A stretch of 38,005 nt of DNA, from NCBI GenBank assembly GCA_944321165.1, contig CALUKE010000024.1, positions 1 through 38,005 on the forward strand, read 5' to 3'. Source of the stretch: an uncultured Odoribacter sp. (lineage in GTDB: Bacteria; Bacteroidota; Bacteroidia; Bacteroidales; Marinifilaceae). Below the pieces are notes generated by a model. It was not told the origin of the DNA. It was given only the letters and a program-made list of their open reading frames with translations, and did no database searches. Positions 15,521 through 24,367 of this stretch are shown piece after piece. The position numbers and the translations under genes are program-made. The first letter of the stretch is position 1. The number at the start of each line of letters is the position of its first letter.

Positions 15521-16918
15521 ATGACAAAGACAGCAAAAAACAAAGAAAAAATCAGGTTCAGTAAAGCATTCTGGGTAGCGAACACCGTGGAATTGTTTGA
15601 ACGTGCTGCCTATTACGGCGTATTCATCGTTATCACTCTTTATCTCAGCCGTATTTTAGGTTTCAACGACATTCAGGCGGCCACTATCGCAGGTACTTTC
15701 TCCGCTTTCCTTTATCTGCTGCCAACCTTCGCCGGAGCATTGGCTGACAAAATCGGTTTCCGAAATTCCATGCTACTGGCCTTTACCCTTTTAACCATCG
15801 GCTACGGCGGTCTGGCTCTATTCCCCACCTGGCTCGAAAGTGCCGGTCTGGTCGAATACGGGCACACCACTGTTTTCAAAGGACTCACCGAAAGCGGTGT
15901 ACGCTATGCCATTATTCCCATCATGGCCTTGATTGTCATCGGAGGAGCTTTTATCAAAAGCGTTATTTCCGGAACCGTCGCCAAAGAAACCACCGAAGCG
16001 ACACGAGCCAAGGGATTTGCGATCTTTTACGGAATGGTCAACATCGGAGCCTTTTCCGGCAAAACCATCGTAAAACCGCTTCGAGAAGCCCTGGGAAACG
16101 AAGGTTTCATCACCTTGAACTACTTCTCAGCCAGCATGACCTTCCTGGCTCTTTTGGCCATCTGGTTTTTCTACAAAAGCAACCAACACAGCGGCGAAGG
16201 CAAAACCTTTCGACAGATCTGGCATGCCCTGCTCAAAGTCTGTTCCAATGGCCGTCTGATCATCCTCATCCTGATCATCACTGGATTTTGGATGGTTCAA
16301 CACCAATTGTATGCCACCATGCCCAAATATGTACTCCGGTTAGCCGGTGAAGGAGCCTCCCCCTCTTGGTATGCCAACGTCAACCCATTGGTTGTCGTAC
16401 TATGTGTCAATTTAGTGACTCAACTGATGCGCAAGCGCACCGCCCTGACCTCCATGACAGTCGGAATGTTTATCATGCCTCTTTCTGCCCTGTGCATGGC
16501 TTCCGGCAATATGCTCAACCCGGAATCCACCATTTTGACCATGCATCCGGTTGCTTTCATGATGGTCGTAGGGATTGTTTTCCAGGGCTTGGCAGAGACC
16601 TTTATCTCTCCCCGTTTTCTGGAATATTTCTCCCTGCAGGCCCCCAAAGGAGAAGAGGGACTCTACCTGGGATTCAGTCACCTGCATTCCTTCCTCTCCT
16701 CGATCTTAGGTTTCGGTCTTTCGGGTTTTCTACTGAGTAAATACTGTCCGGACAGAACGCTATTCGAAAGCCACAGCGAGTGGCAAGCCGCTTGCAGTCA
16801 GGCCCACTACATCTGGTACTACTTTGCCGCCATTGCCATGGTATCCGCCATCGCTCTGATCATTTACGGCCAAGTGGTAAAACGCCTGGATCAGAAGAAA
16901 TTAGTTCAGACCTCATAA
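15521..16918 (+). CDS. Proton-dependent oligopeptide (POT/PTR) transporter
   Basis: A major facilitator superfamily symporter of the POT family, importing di- and tripeptides with protons across the inner membrane. It has 465 residues and about 12 predicted membrane helices. The family signature ExxER near the first helix is present as VELFERAAYYG (residues 24-34), followed by LADKIGFRNSML, the MFS motif A-like loop after helix 2. A charged cytoplasmic stretch (SNQHSGEGKTFRQIWHALLKVCSNGR) separates the two halves. The gene stands alone, with its own promoter and a hairpin terminator overlapping the end of the opposing yjbQ gene. The substrate is inferred from the family only. Confidence 0.9.
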   Translation: MTKTAKNKEKIRFSKAFWVANTVELFERAAYYGVFIVITLYLSRILGFNDIQAATIAGTFSAFLYLLPTFAGALADKIGFRNSMLLAFTLLTIGYGGLALFPTWLESAGLVEYGHTTVFKGLTESGVRYAIIPIMALIVIGGAFIKSVISGTVAKETTEATRAKGFAIFYGMVNIGAFSGKTIVKPLREALGNEGFITLNYFSASMTFLALLAIWFFYKSNQHSGEGKTFRQIWHALLKVCSNGRLIILILIITGFWMVQHQLYATMPKYVLRLAGEGASPSWYANVNPLVVVLCVNLVTQLMRKRTALTSMTVGMFIMPLSALCMASGNMLNPESTILTMHPVAFMMVVGIVFQGLAETFISPRFLEYFSLQAPKGEEGLYLGFSHLHSFLSSILGFGLSGFLLSKYCPDRTLFESHSEWQAACSQAHYIWYYFAAIAMVSAIALIIYGQVVKRLDQKKLVQTS

Positions 16919-16926
16919 TCAAGAGT

Positions 16927-16963
16927 CACAGTGCTTGTCCAAAATTTTCAGGCAAGCACTGTG
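16927..16963. terminator. Terminator between convergent POT and yjbQ genes
   Basis: CACAGTGCTTG at 16927-16937 pairs perfectly with 16953-16963. The inner part holds a CC/GG pair around AAAATTTT. The right arm lies inside the last codons of yjbQ, so the same structure closes both converging genes. Confidence 0.75.
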
Positions 16964-17358
16964 GCGACCATTCGCCGGGGACCTCCGGCATGTCGAAATT
17001 CACAGAGATAAATGCCCTGCCAAATACCCAGATTCAAACGTCCAGCTGTAATCGGGATTGTCAAACTGACACCTGTCAACACACTTTTGGCATGAGCCGG
17101 CATATCATCGTCCCCCTCCAAGACATGCTGATAATAAGCTTCCCGCTCTTTGACCAGTCGGTTGAAAATACTCTCCAGATCCGTTCGGACATCCGGATCT
17201 GCATTCTCATTGATCGCCAAAGCAGCCGATGAATGTTGAATGAACAGATTCAACAGGCCCGTACGAGGCAATTCGGGTAAATTCTGCAAAATCTCATCTG
17301 TCACCAAATGAAATCCCCGTCCCCGGGGCCGAAGTGAAAATTCTTTTTGTATAACCAT
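16948..17358 (-). CDS. yjbQ: YjbQ family protein (UPF0047, secondary thiamine-phosphate synthase-like)
   Basis: A 136-residue member of the YjbQ/UPF0047 family. The hallmark block QHSSAALAINENADPDVRTDLE and the C-terminal LGIWQGIYLCEFRHAGGPRR are both present. Members form trimers and some have weak thiamine-phosphate synthase activity, but the true physiological function is unsettled. I use the ATG at 17358 (MVIQKEFSLRPRGRG, the usual family start). The open frame adds 15 hydrophobic codons upstream that mimic a signal peptide but lie in the AT-rich intergenic sequence. It is divergent from ppk1, with 125 bases between them. Confidence 0.88.
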   Translation of the reverse strand: MVIQKEFSLRPRGRGFHLVTDEILQNLPELPRTGLLNLFIQHSSAALAINENADPDVRTDLESIFNRLVKEREAYYQHVLEGDDDMPAHAKSVLTGVSLTIPITAGRLNLGIWQGIYLCEFRHAGGPRRMVATVLA

Positions 17359-17483
17359 ACTGCAAATAAAATGACAAAACAAAAATATCAAAATATATTT
17401 CAATTAACCAATTTGCAATAAGATCGCAACAAAAATGAAACACATTTAAAATACTTTCGTTGATAAATTAAATAACATCATTC

Positions 17484-19538
17484 ATGAAAGTTTCTAAGAA
17501 AAAATTCGTGTTTCCTTACATAGAAAGAGATATTAGCTGGATGTATTTTAATCGGCGTATTCTTTCAGAAGCAGAAAAAAACAGTGTTCCCCTGATTGAA
17601 CGTCTGGCTTTTTTGGGAATTTATTCCAATAACCTGGATGAATTTTACAGAGTTCGCGTGGCCACCCTGAACAGAATCATCGAATATGAAGACAGCACCA
17701 TTAAACAAGAGAGAGAGATTGCCATCCAAACCTTCAAAGAAATCAGCCGGTTAAATACCTTATATACATCACAATTCGAAAGAACTTTTCAAAACATCAT
17801 CACAGAACTCCGTCAGGAAGGAATCATTCTCCTGAACGAAAAAGAAGTCAATGCAGAACAGGCAGCTTTTATTCAGGAATTCTACCGGAATCATCTGATC
17901 GGGACAACCACACCGCTTTTTATTTCTTCTTTTCGGCAATTCGAAAACCAGCCCGACGACAACATTTATCTGAGTGTCTGTTTGCAAAACAATAATAAGC
18001 CAAAGAAAGATTTTGCCCTCATCGCACTGCCCGTACAAGAATACGGACGTTTCATCCGACTGCCGGATGCGAATCAGCAAATATGCCTGATGTTCCTTGA
18101 CGATATTGTCCGCTTCTGTCTGCCGTTCATATTTAACGGCCGGCATTACGACAATTTTGAGGCTTATACCTTCAAATTCACCAAAGATGCGGAAATGGAG
18201 CTCGATACAGATCTCCGAAACAGCATTATGCAAAAAATATCCAAAGGCGTTAAAAGCAGAAAAAACGGAGAACCCATCCGATTGATTTATGACAGTATGA
18301 TGCCTCCTGTTATGCGGCGTCACCTTGCCCGCATGTTATGCATGGATCGCTGGGATACCCAGGTTGCTGCCGGCAGATATCACAACCTCAAAGACCTGAT
18401 GAAATTTCCAGGCTGTAACCGAGCGGAGTTGAAATATCTCCCCCAAAATCCTCTGTTTAAAAGCGATTTCTCTGCAGAAAACAGTATTTTGCAAATCATC
18501 CGAACCCAAGATCGTTTTCTGCATTATCCCTATCATAGTTTTTCTTCCTTCCTCCGGGTACTCCGAGAAGCGGCCATTGACCCCCAGGTAAAAGCCTTGA
18601 AAATGACTCTCTATCGGGTGGCCCAAAATTCAAAAGTCATTCAGACCCTGATCGCCGCAGCCAGAAACGGGAAAAAAATCACCGTTGTTATCGAATTGTT
18701 GGCCCGTTTCGACGAAGCCTCCAACATCAGCTGGTCCAAACAAATGCAAGATGCAGGGATCAAGGTCGTATTCGGAGTAGAAGGTTTAAAAATACATGCC
18801 AAACTGCTGCACATCTCCAGTAAACAGGGAGACATTGCCTGCATCAGTACCGGCAATTTTCACGAAGGGAATGCAACCCGATATACAGACATCACGCTGT
18901 TCACCGCACGAAAATCCCTCGTGAAAGAGGTCCGAAACGTTTTTGATTTCATCGAGAAGCCCTACATACCAGCCAAATTCAAGGAATTACTGGTATCTCC
19001 CAATGACATGCGTTCCAAACTGTTGCACCTGATCGAACAAGAAATCAAAAATGCGAAGCGACAACTACCAGCCAGCATTTTAGGCAAAGTCAATCACATC
19101 ACAGATCAAACACTCATCCAAAAACTTTATGAAGCATCTGCCGCCGGAGTAAAAATAGATTTACTCGTGCGAGGCAACTGTTCCATCGTCACAGGAGTTC
19201 CCGGCATCAGTGAAAATATTCGCATCAACGGAATCATCGACCGTTATCTGGAACATTCCCGTATCTTTATTTTCGAAAATGCAGGAGACAATATTTGTCT
19301 GCTCGGCTCGGCGGACTGGATGCCCAGAAATCTTGACCACCGCATTGAAGTACTTGCTCCGGTATATGACAAGGAATTACAACACGAATTCAAACAAATC
19401 ATCACATTCGGTCTGCAAGATTCTTCCCAAGGAAGGATTGTCGACGGAAGCGGAGAAAATCGTCCCTGGGAAAACAAAGATCATTCCTCCTTCCGGTCAC
19501 AAACAGCACTTTACCAATATTATCAAGAAAACCTATGA
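17484..19538 (+). CDS. ppk1: Polyphosphate kinase 1
   Basis: Reversible polymerase of inorganic polyphosphate from ATP. At 684 residues it has the normal length and domain order. The N-terminal helical domain holds ERDISWMYFNRRILSEA and FLGIYSNNLDEFYRVRV (residues 14-60), a middle domain follows, and two phospholipase-D-like catalytic domains come next. The autophosphorylated histidine is at H438 in GLKIHAKLLHI. STGNFHEGNATRYTD and the second-domain LVRGNCSIVTGVPG are present as expected. Its last four bases overlap the start of the ppx gene (ATGA), so synthesis and breakdown enzymes are made from one transcript, a frequent arrangement. Stress and phosphate storage are the expected context. 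The promoter is not clear. Confidence 0.95.
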   Translation: MKVSKKKFVFPYIERDISWMYFNRRILSEAEKNSVPLIERLAFLGIYSNNLDEFYRVRVATLNRIIEYEDSTIKQEREIAIQTFKEISRLNTLYTSQFERTFQNIITELRQEGIILLNEKEVNAEQAAFIQEFYRNHLIGTTTPLFISSFRQFENQPDDNIYLSVCLQNNNKPKKDFALIALPVQEYGRFIRLPDANQQICLMFLDDIVRFCLPFIFNGRHYDNFEAYTFKFTKDAEMELDTDLRNSIMQKISKGVKSRKNGEPIRLIYDSMMPPVMRRHLARMLCMDRWDTQVAAGRYHNLKDLMKFPGCNRAELKYLPQNPLFKSDFSAENSILQIIRTQDRFLHYPYHSFSSFLRVLREAAIDPQVKALKMTLYRVAQNSKVIQTLIAAARNGKKITVVIELLARFDEASNISWSKQMQDAGIKVVFGVEGLKIHAKLLHISSKQGDIACISTGNFHEGNATRYTDITLFTARKSLVKEVRNVFDFIEKPYIPAKFKELLVSPNDMRSKLLHLIEQEIKNAKRQLPASILGKVNHITDQTLIQKLYEASAAGVKIDLLVRGNCSIVTGVPGISENIRINGIIDRYLEHSRIFIFENAGDNICLLGSADWMPRNLDHRIEVLAPVYDKELQHEFKQIITFGLQDSSQGRIVDGSGENRPWENKDHSSFRSQTALYQYYQENL

Positions 19539-20458
19539 GTAAAACCAATTATGCAGCCATCGATATCGGTACCAATGCGGTCCGATTGTTAATCAAAAGC
19601 ATCGATCCGGCAATCTCGGATCATCTGTTCACCAAAGAACTTCTTGTTCGGGTTCCGCTCCGCTTGGGAGAAGAGGTTTTTACACAGGGAGAGATACCGA
19701 AATACAAGGCCAAAAAGCTACTCCGTTTAATGAAAGCCTACCGGCAACTGATAAAAATATATGAAGTCTCCGCTTTTCGGGCTTGTGCGACCTCAGCCAT
19801 CCGGGACGCAGCCAACGGCCAGGAGATCGTCCGAATGATTGCCCAGAAATCCGGTCTCTCCATCGACATCATCAACGGAGAGGAAGAAGCCCGTCTGATA
19901 TATGAAAACCGGACAGAATATCTTTTGAAAAAAAACACGAACTACATTTTTGTAGACGTCGGAGGTGGCAGCACTGAAATCAGTCTGATCCACGACGAAC
20001 AGTTAATCAGTTCCCGCTCTTACAACATCGGAACTGTTCGGTTACTCAAAAAACAGGTAAACCCGGAGGTTTACGACTGTCTACGGAAAGATTTAACCGA
20101 ATTCAAAAACAAATATCCCGACATCACCATGATCGGGTCCGGAGGGAACATCAACAAACTTTTCCGCCTGGCGAAATTGAGGACAAAAGAGAAAACGTTT
20201 TTCCCCGTCGAAAAGCTGGAACAACTCAACAATACCCTGAAAAATCATACCGTAGAAGAACGGATCCGTCTGTTTAATCTAAAAGCCGACCGGGCAGACG
20301 TAATCACCCAGGCCGCCGATATTTTTCTCTGTATTGCGACTTATACAGAAGCCCGAAACATCATTGTTCCGACTATCGGCCTTGCAGACGGTATCATCGA
20401 CAATCTTTACCTCAAAAGCATGAAAAGTGAAAAAGCCTGTAACGGTCAGCCTGAATAA
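19535..20458 (+). CDS. ppx: Ppx/GppA exopolyphosphatase
   Basis: A 307-residue phosphatase of the ASKHA (actin-like ATPase) fold, expected to degrade polyphosphate or hydrolyse guanosine pentaphosphate. The phosphate-binding motifs are clear: YAAIDIGTNAVRLLI at the start, FVDVGGGSTEISLI at about 140-153, and MIGSGGNINKLFRLA near 205-220, with the catalytic glutamate in INGEEEARLIYENR. It is the short form, without the long C-terminal HD-like extension found in the longer enzymes. Translational coupling to ppk1 through an ATGA overlap favours the polyphosphatase role. The final codons form the left arm of a strong terminator. Confidence 0.92.
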   Translation: MSKTNYAAIDIGTNAVRLLIKSIDPAISDHLFTKELLVRVPLRLGEEVFTQGEIPKYKAKKLLRLMKAYRQLIKIYEVSAFRACATSAIRDAANGQEIVRMIAQKSGLSIDIINGEEEARLIYENRTEYLLKKNTNYIFVDVGGGSTEISLIHDEQLISSRSYNIGTVRLLKKQVNPEVYDCLRKDLTEFKNKYPDITMIGSGGNINKLFRLAKLRTKEKTFFPVEKLEQLNNTLKNHTVEERIRLFNLKADRADVITQAADIFLCIATYTEARNIIVPTIGLADGIIDNLYLKSMKSEKACNGQPE

Positions 20459-20480
20459 TCCCAACAGGCTGACCGTTACA
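20438..20480. terminator. Bidirectional terminator at the end of ppx
   Basis: A perfect 16-base stem: TGTAACGGTCAGCCTG at 20438-20453 pairs with 20465-20480 around an 11-base loop. The left arm encodes the last residues of Ppx and the loop contains its stop codon. The opposing HAD gene ends 9 bases beyond, so the hairpin serves both operons. Confidence 0.82.
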
Positions 20481-20489
20481 GAAATATTC

Positions 20490-21266
20490 TCATCCAATCC
20501 CATAGTGTTGCAATGCATAGACAATGCCATCCTCATCGACACTACGCGTCACAAAATCCGCATATTTTTTGACCTCTTCGGATGCATTCCCCATCGCCAC
20601 ACCAATACCGGCATAAGCCAGCATGGGAATGTCATTGCCACCGTCCCCAAAAGCCATCGTTTCTTCTCTGGCAATTCCCAGATGCTCCAACATCTTTTCC
20701 ATTCCCACCCGTTTGTTTCCACCAGCAGGAACAATATCGGTAAACATCGGATTCCAACGCGTGGACTCACATCCAGGCAGAAACTGCATGATACGTTCTT
20801 CCTGATCCCGAGTGAAAAAGGCGATCAGCTGAAACACCTCATCCTGCATGATCTCCCGAAGATCCCGCACAGGAGGTTCCGGAAAATTCAACAATTGAAA
20901 TACCTCCCGGGTCCGCGCATTATTATAATTGATAAACATATCTTTTTCCCGAACGAAAATGCAGGGGAATCGCTCCTCCTCTTCCTGATATCTCACCAAT
21001 TGCGCCAGAGTTTCAGTCGGAATAACCTTGCGATAAATCACCTGATTCCGCCCCATGTAACAACAACTACCATTCAAAGTCAGATATCCATCAAACTCCA
21101 AATCACCCAAATTGTTGATCACCTGCAGCTGCCGTCCCGTTGCAATAAACACCTTCATTCCTCGTTCCCGCAATTGTCGGATCGCATTCCGGGTCATTTC
21201 AGATACCTCGTGCGTTCGAAAGCTGACCAGAGTCCCGTCAATATCGAAAAAAACAGCTTTTATCAT
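20490..21266 (-). CDS. Cof-type HAD-IIB phosphatase
   Basis: A 258-residue haloacid-dehalogenase superfamily phosphatase with the Cof/YbjI-like cap. Motif I is FFDIDGTL (nucleophile D8, second aspartate D10), motif II is VFIATGR, and motif IV is AFGDGGNDIPML. The C2-type cap lies between about residues 85 and 185. Such enzymes remove phosphate from sugar phosphates, pyridoxal phosphate or flavin precursors; specificity is not readable here. I use the ATG at 21266 (MIKAVFFDIDG), which overlaps the pyk stop by ATGA and so couples the two genes. It is the last gene of the aroQ-pyk-HAD operon. Confidence 0.9.
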   Translation of the reverse strand: MIKAVFFDIDGTLVSFRTHEVSEMTRNAIRQLRERGMKVFIATGRQLQVINNLGDLEFDGYLTLNGSCCYMGRNQVIYRKVIPTETLAQLVRYQEEEERFPCIFVREKDMFINYNNARTREVFQLLNFPEPPVRDLREIMQDEVFQLIAFFTRDQEERIMQFLPGCESTRWNPMFTDIVPAGGNKRVGMEKMLEHLGIAREETMAFGDGGNDIPMLAYAGIGVAMGNASEEVKKYADFVTRSVDEDGIVYALQHYGIG

Positions 21267-22660
21267 TTTATATCGCTGATCTTGCATACCTCCAGGAACG
21301 ATGCTCCCCGGACATGTCCAAAACTACCGCCAATCACCAGAATCTGGTCTTCGGGTTGATACCCATTCTGTAACAACACCTGGGGAATATCTCTCATAAA
21401 TTCATCCCGAGAATGAGGTTTTACGGAAAAATAGGGTCTGACTCCAAAAGACAACGCCAGTTCCCGCATCACCCGCTCATTGTAACAACGGGCATATACC
21501 GGCAAACCGCCTCTGAAAGCCGACAAATAACGCGCCGTACGCCCAGAATTCGTATCCACCACAATCGCCTTGATCGGCAACATGGTCGTCATTCTCACTG
21601 CCACCCGGGCCAAAGCCGCCGTAATCTCATTATTGATACGCACCAGATTTCGATTCGCATCCGGAGGAACAACCGATTCATTGGCTTCTGCCACCCGACT
21701 CATCACTTTCACCGCTTCCAAAGGGTATTCGCCATAAGCCGTTTCTCCACTCAGCATGATGGCATCTGTACCACTAAACACGGCATTGGCGATATCGCTT
21801 ACTTCTGCCCGGGTCGGACGCGGATGATCGATCATCGTATGCAACATCTGAGTCGCAATGATGACAGGTTTCTTACTCTCAATGCACTTGTTCACAATAT
21901 GGCGCTGAACCAAAGGTATCTTTTCTGCATCAATCTCTATCGCCAAATCCCCCCGGGCCACCATTACCCCATAAACGTGATCCAGAATTTCATCGATATT
22001 ATCGACTCCTTCCTGATTTTCAATCTTCGCAATGATTTTTATCGGACTGTTTTGTTCATCCAGAATCCGCTGAATATCCAACACATCCTGTTTGTTCCGG
22101 ACAAAAGAATGAGCAATGAAATCCAGATTATTTTCGATGGCAAACTGAATAAACTTTCGGTCTTTTTCACTCAAAGATTCGAGATGCATATTCACCCCTG
22201 GAACATTGATACTTTTCTTGTCTTTTATAACACCGGGATTGGATGCCTCCAATTTCAGACAGTTATCCTTTTGCTCGACAACTACCAATTCCACCTCCCC
22301 ATCATCCACCAAAATCTTATCACCGACCCGCACATCCCGCACAAAATTTTCATAGGAAACATGCAATATACCATCGGCCTTTCTGGTCCTATCACCAGTC
22401 ACATACAAACAATCTCCTTTTTCTACCCGGAGCGGTTCCGCGATATCGCAAGTACGAACCTCCGGACCTTTGGTATCAATCAATAAAGCGATCTGATCCG
22501 ATACGGCACGAACATGCCGTATTACTTTCATCGCTTCATCCAAAGTCTGATGGGCCGTATTCAACCGTACGACATTCATACCCGCTTCATACAACTCTTT
22601 CAAAAACGGGATATCACATCTTTTATCCGAAATGGTAGCAACAATCTTTGTCCTTTTCAT
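21263..22660 (-). CDS. pyk: Pyruvate kinase
   Basis: Final glycolytic enzyme, converting phosphoenolpyruvate and ADP to pyruvate and ATP. The 465 residues are the usual length without the extra C-terminal PEP-utiliser domain. Seen in order: TKIVATISDKRCD, GMNVVRLNTAHQ, the beta-barrel B-domain (about 70-165), IIAKIENQEGVDNIDEI with the catalytic lysine region, VMVARGDLAIEI, PVIIATQMLHTM, and FSGTDAIMLSGETAYGEYPLEAV. The normal segment reading NFSHG in many enzymes is here NTAHQ, a variant seen in some Bacteroidota. I use the ATG at 22660; the open frame begins two codons earlier at a TTG. It is 31 bases downstream of aroQ and overlaps the HAD gene. Confidence 0.93.
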   Translation of the reverse strand: MKRTKIVATISDKRCDIPFLKELYEAGMNVVRLNTAHQTLDEAMKVIRHVRAVSDQIALLIDTKGPEVRTCDIAEPLRVEKGDCLYVTGDRTRKADGILHVSYENFVRDVRVGDKILVDDGEVELVVVEQKDNCLKLEASNPGVIKDKKSINVPGVNMHLESLSEKDRKFIQFAIENNLDFIAHSFVRNKQDVLDIQRILDEQNSPIKIIAKIENQEGVDNIDEILDHVYGVMVARGDLAIEIDAEKIPLVQRHIVNKCIESKKPVIIATQMLHTMIDHPRPTRAEVSDIANAVFSGTDAIMLSGETAYGEYPLEAVKVMSRVAEANESVVPPDANRNLVRINNEITAALARVAVRMTTMLPIKAIVVDTNSGRTARYLSAFRGGLPVYARCYNERVMRELALSFGVRPYFSVKPHSRDEFMRDIPQVLLQNGYQPEDQILVIGGSFGHVRGASFLEVCKISDIK

Positions 22661-22691
22661 CCGCAAAATTTATTAATTCCGTTTGTATTCA

Positions 22692-23114
22692 TTATTTCTC
22701 ATCCATAAAAGCCTGCAAAGCCAATTCATAGGATTTGAGTCCAAATCCCATCACCACTCCCCGGCAAACCGCCGTCAAATAAGAAACATGACGGAAAGCT
22801 TCCCGCCGGGCAGTATTGGAAATATGCACTTCTATCACGGGAGTACTCACCGCCGCAATGGCATCTGCCAAAGCAATTGAGGTATGAGTATAAGCTCCCG
22901 CATTCAATATAATTCCATCATAACTGAATCCGACTTCCTGAATTTTGTTAATCAATTCTCCTTCCATGTTCGATTGATAATAAGATAATTCCACATCCGG
23001 ATATTTTTTCTGCAATTCATAAAAATAATCACAGAACGTCTCTTTCCCATATATCTCCGGTTCTCTAACTCCCAACAAATTCAGATTCGGACCATTAAGT
23101 ATCAGTATCTGCAT
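22692..23114 (-). CDS. aroQ: 3-dehydroquinate dehydratase, type II
   Basis: Shikimate pathway enzyme that dehydrates 3-dehydroquinate to 3-dehydroshikimate. The 140-residue flavodoxin-like fold is typical of the dodecameric type II enzyme. The start ILILNGPNLNLLGVREPEIYG contains the essential tyrosine (Y22) and active-site Arg. ILNAGAYTHTSIALADAI and VEVHISNTARREAFR (in this protein IEVHISN) hold the catalytic His and anion-binding residues. It heads the operon aroQ-pyk-HAD and is divergent from xerD, a neighbourhood commonly seen in Bacteroidota. Confidence 0.95.
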   Translation of the reverse strand: MQILILNGPNLNLLGVREPEIYGKETFCDYFYELQKKYPDVELSYYQSNMEGELINKIQEVGFSYDGIILNAGAYTHTSIALADAIAAVSTPVIEVHISNTARREAFRHVSYLTAVCRGVVMGFGLKSYELALQAFMDEK

Positions 23115-23145
23115 GATTTCTTGTCTTTATAACTAATCTATTGTA

Positions 23146-23153
23146 CAAAAATA
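23146..23153 (-). promoter_or_regulatory. -7 element of the aroQ operon
   Basis: TATTTTTG on the minus strand matches TAnnTTTG and lies about 32 bases before the aroQ ATG. The rest of 23115-23390 is very AT-rich and holds no gene; TATCTTTA near 23311-23318 may belong to xerD transcription. Confidence 0.45.
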
Positions 23154-23390
23154 GTTATTTTTCTTGCTTTTTCGAGGGCATTTTTCATTTTTCCGAAAAC
23201 AACATTAAAGCATTGATTATAAACATATTAAATATTTTACATCATTCTTTATGAAAAGTATATTCAGTTAAATTCTGAAAAATATAAACTAGGATACAAA
23301 AAAAAATTATATCTTTAGGCATGAATTAAAAAAAAGTGTGTGCTACCATAAACATCAAAATAATTATTAATATACATAAATTTTACTACA

Positions 23391-24311
23391 ATGACTTGGG
23401 ATAATGCTATTGAAAGTTACAAAACCTACCTGATTTTAGAAAAATCACTTTCTTCCAATTCAGTTGAAGCCTATCTGAACGATATCAGAAAATTAGCAAA
23501 ATACTGTGCAGAAAAACACCAGGTTATGACACCGGATGCAGTATCTTACGACCATCTGAAAGCTTATTTACTATATATAAATGAGGTAGGTGTAACCAAC
23601 CGAACTCAAGCCAGATGCATCTCCAGTATCCGCTCATTCTATAAATTCTTAGTATTTGATGGTCAATTGGAAAACAACCCGACCAAACTGCTCGAAGCAC
23701 CGAAAATCGGACGCAAATTACCGAGTATCCTAACAACCGAGGAGATTGATGCCATGCTGAACTCTGTCGAAATGTATAAACCGGAGGCTCAACGCAACAA
23801 AGCAATCATCGAAATGCTCTATTCCTGCGGTTTACGGGTTTCGGAACTGATTAACCTGAAGTTATCCAATATCAATTTCCGCCAGGGAATCGTAAAAATA
23901 GAAGGGAAAGGCAACAAAGAACGTATGATTCCGCTCAGCAAAAATGCCAAACAGGAAATCAAGCAATATATGAAAGTATATCGGGATTATCTGGAAATCG
24001 AAAAAGGATACGAAGACATTCTATTCCTGAATAAACGAGGTACTGCTCTCTCAAGAGTGATGGTATTCAATATCATCAAACACTTGGCCAACCGGGCCGG
24101 AATTAAAAAGAATGTTTCACCCCATACTTTCCGCCATTCTTTCGCATCACATCTGGTCAGCGGAGGTGCTGACCTGAGAGCTGTTCAAGACATGCTGGGA
24201 CACGAATCCATTCTAACCACAGAAATCTATACCCATTTGGACGATCATTACCTGAAAGATACGATCAACAAATACCATCCCCGTTCAAAAGAAAACGAAG
24301 AGAAAAAATAA
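23391..24311 (+). CDS. xerD: Tyrosine recombinase XerD-like
   Basis: Site-specific recombinase of the Xer type, expected to resolve chromosome dimers at dif together with a XerC partner. The N-terminal SAM-like core-binding domain covers about residues 1-95 (YKTYLILEKSLSSNSVEAYLNDIRKL). The catalytic domain spans about 107-300 with the full set of active-site residues: R149 (SCGLRVSEL), K173 (EGKGNKER), H245 and R248 (HTFRHSF), H271 (LGHESI) and the nucleophile Y280 (TEIYTHL). Being 306 residues long, next to aroQ and outside any element structure, it looks like the housekeeping enzyme, not an integrase of the mobile segment at the left end. A textbook terminator follows. Confidence 0.92.
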   Translation: MTWDNAIESYKTYLILEKSLSSNSVEAYLNDIRKLAKYCAEKHQVMTPDAVSYDHLKAYLLYINEVGVTNRTQARCISSIRSFYKFLVFDGQLENNPTKLLEAPKIGRKLPSILTTEEIDAMLNSVEMYKPEAQRNKAIIEMLYSCGLRVSELINLKLSNINFRQGIVKIEGKGNKERMIPLSKNAKQEIKQYMKVYRDYLEIEKGYEDILFLNKRGTALSRVMVFNIIKHLANRAGIKKNVSPHTFRHSFASHLVSGGADLRAVQDMLGHESILTTEIYTHLDDHYLKDTINKYHPRSKENEEKK

Positions 24312-24314
24312 CAG

Positions 24315-24342
24315 AAAAGAGCGTATATACGCTCTTTTTTTT
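24315..24342 (+). terminator. Intrinsic terminator of xerD
   Basis: Positions 24315-24338 are a perfectly self-complementary 24-base palindrome centred on GCGTATATACGC, and the right side continues as a run of eight T residues to 24342. It lies 3 bases past the xerD stop. Confidence 0.85.
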
Positions 24343-24367
24343 ATCTTCGCGTCCAAAACAGGGTACT

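Noticed and set aside
15442..15585. N-terminal membrane-like extension of the UDG-like protein
   Set aside because: The Phe-rich 48 codons come from AT-rich promoter DNA between divergent genes, and the family start is at 15441.
17359..17403. Signal-peptide-like extension of YjbQ
   Set aside because: YjbQ proteins are cytosolic and start at the MVIQKEF position; the extra codons fall in intergenic AT-rich sequence.
20427..21359. Long plus-strand open frame (310 codons) opposite the HAD phosphatase gene
   Set aside because: It lies antiphase over a clear HAD gene, has a His/Pro/Ser/Thr/Ile-rich composition typical of antisense shadow frames, and matches no protein pattern.
21413..22486. Plus-strand open frame of 357 codons opposite pyk
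   Set aside because: A shadow of the well-supported pyruvate kinase gene, with low-complexity His/Arg/Ile-rich sequence and no recognisable domain.
23391..24311. XerD-like gene as the integrase of a mobile element
   Set aside because: It is next to aroQ, matches housekeeping XerD in length and motifs, has its own terminator, and lies 20 kb from the mobile segment with no element genes around it.
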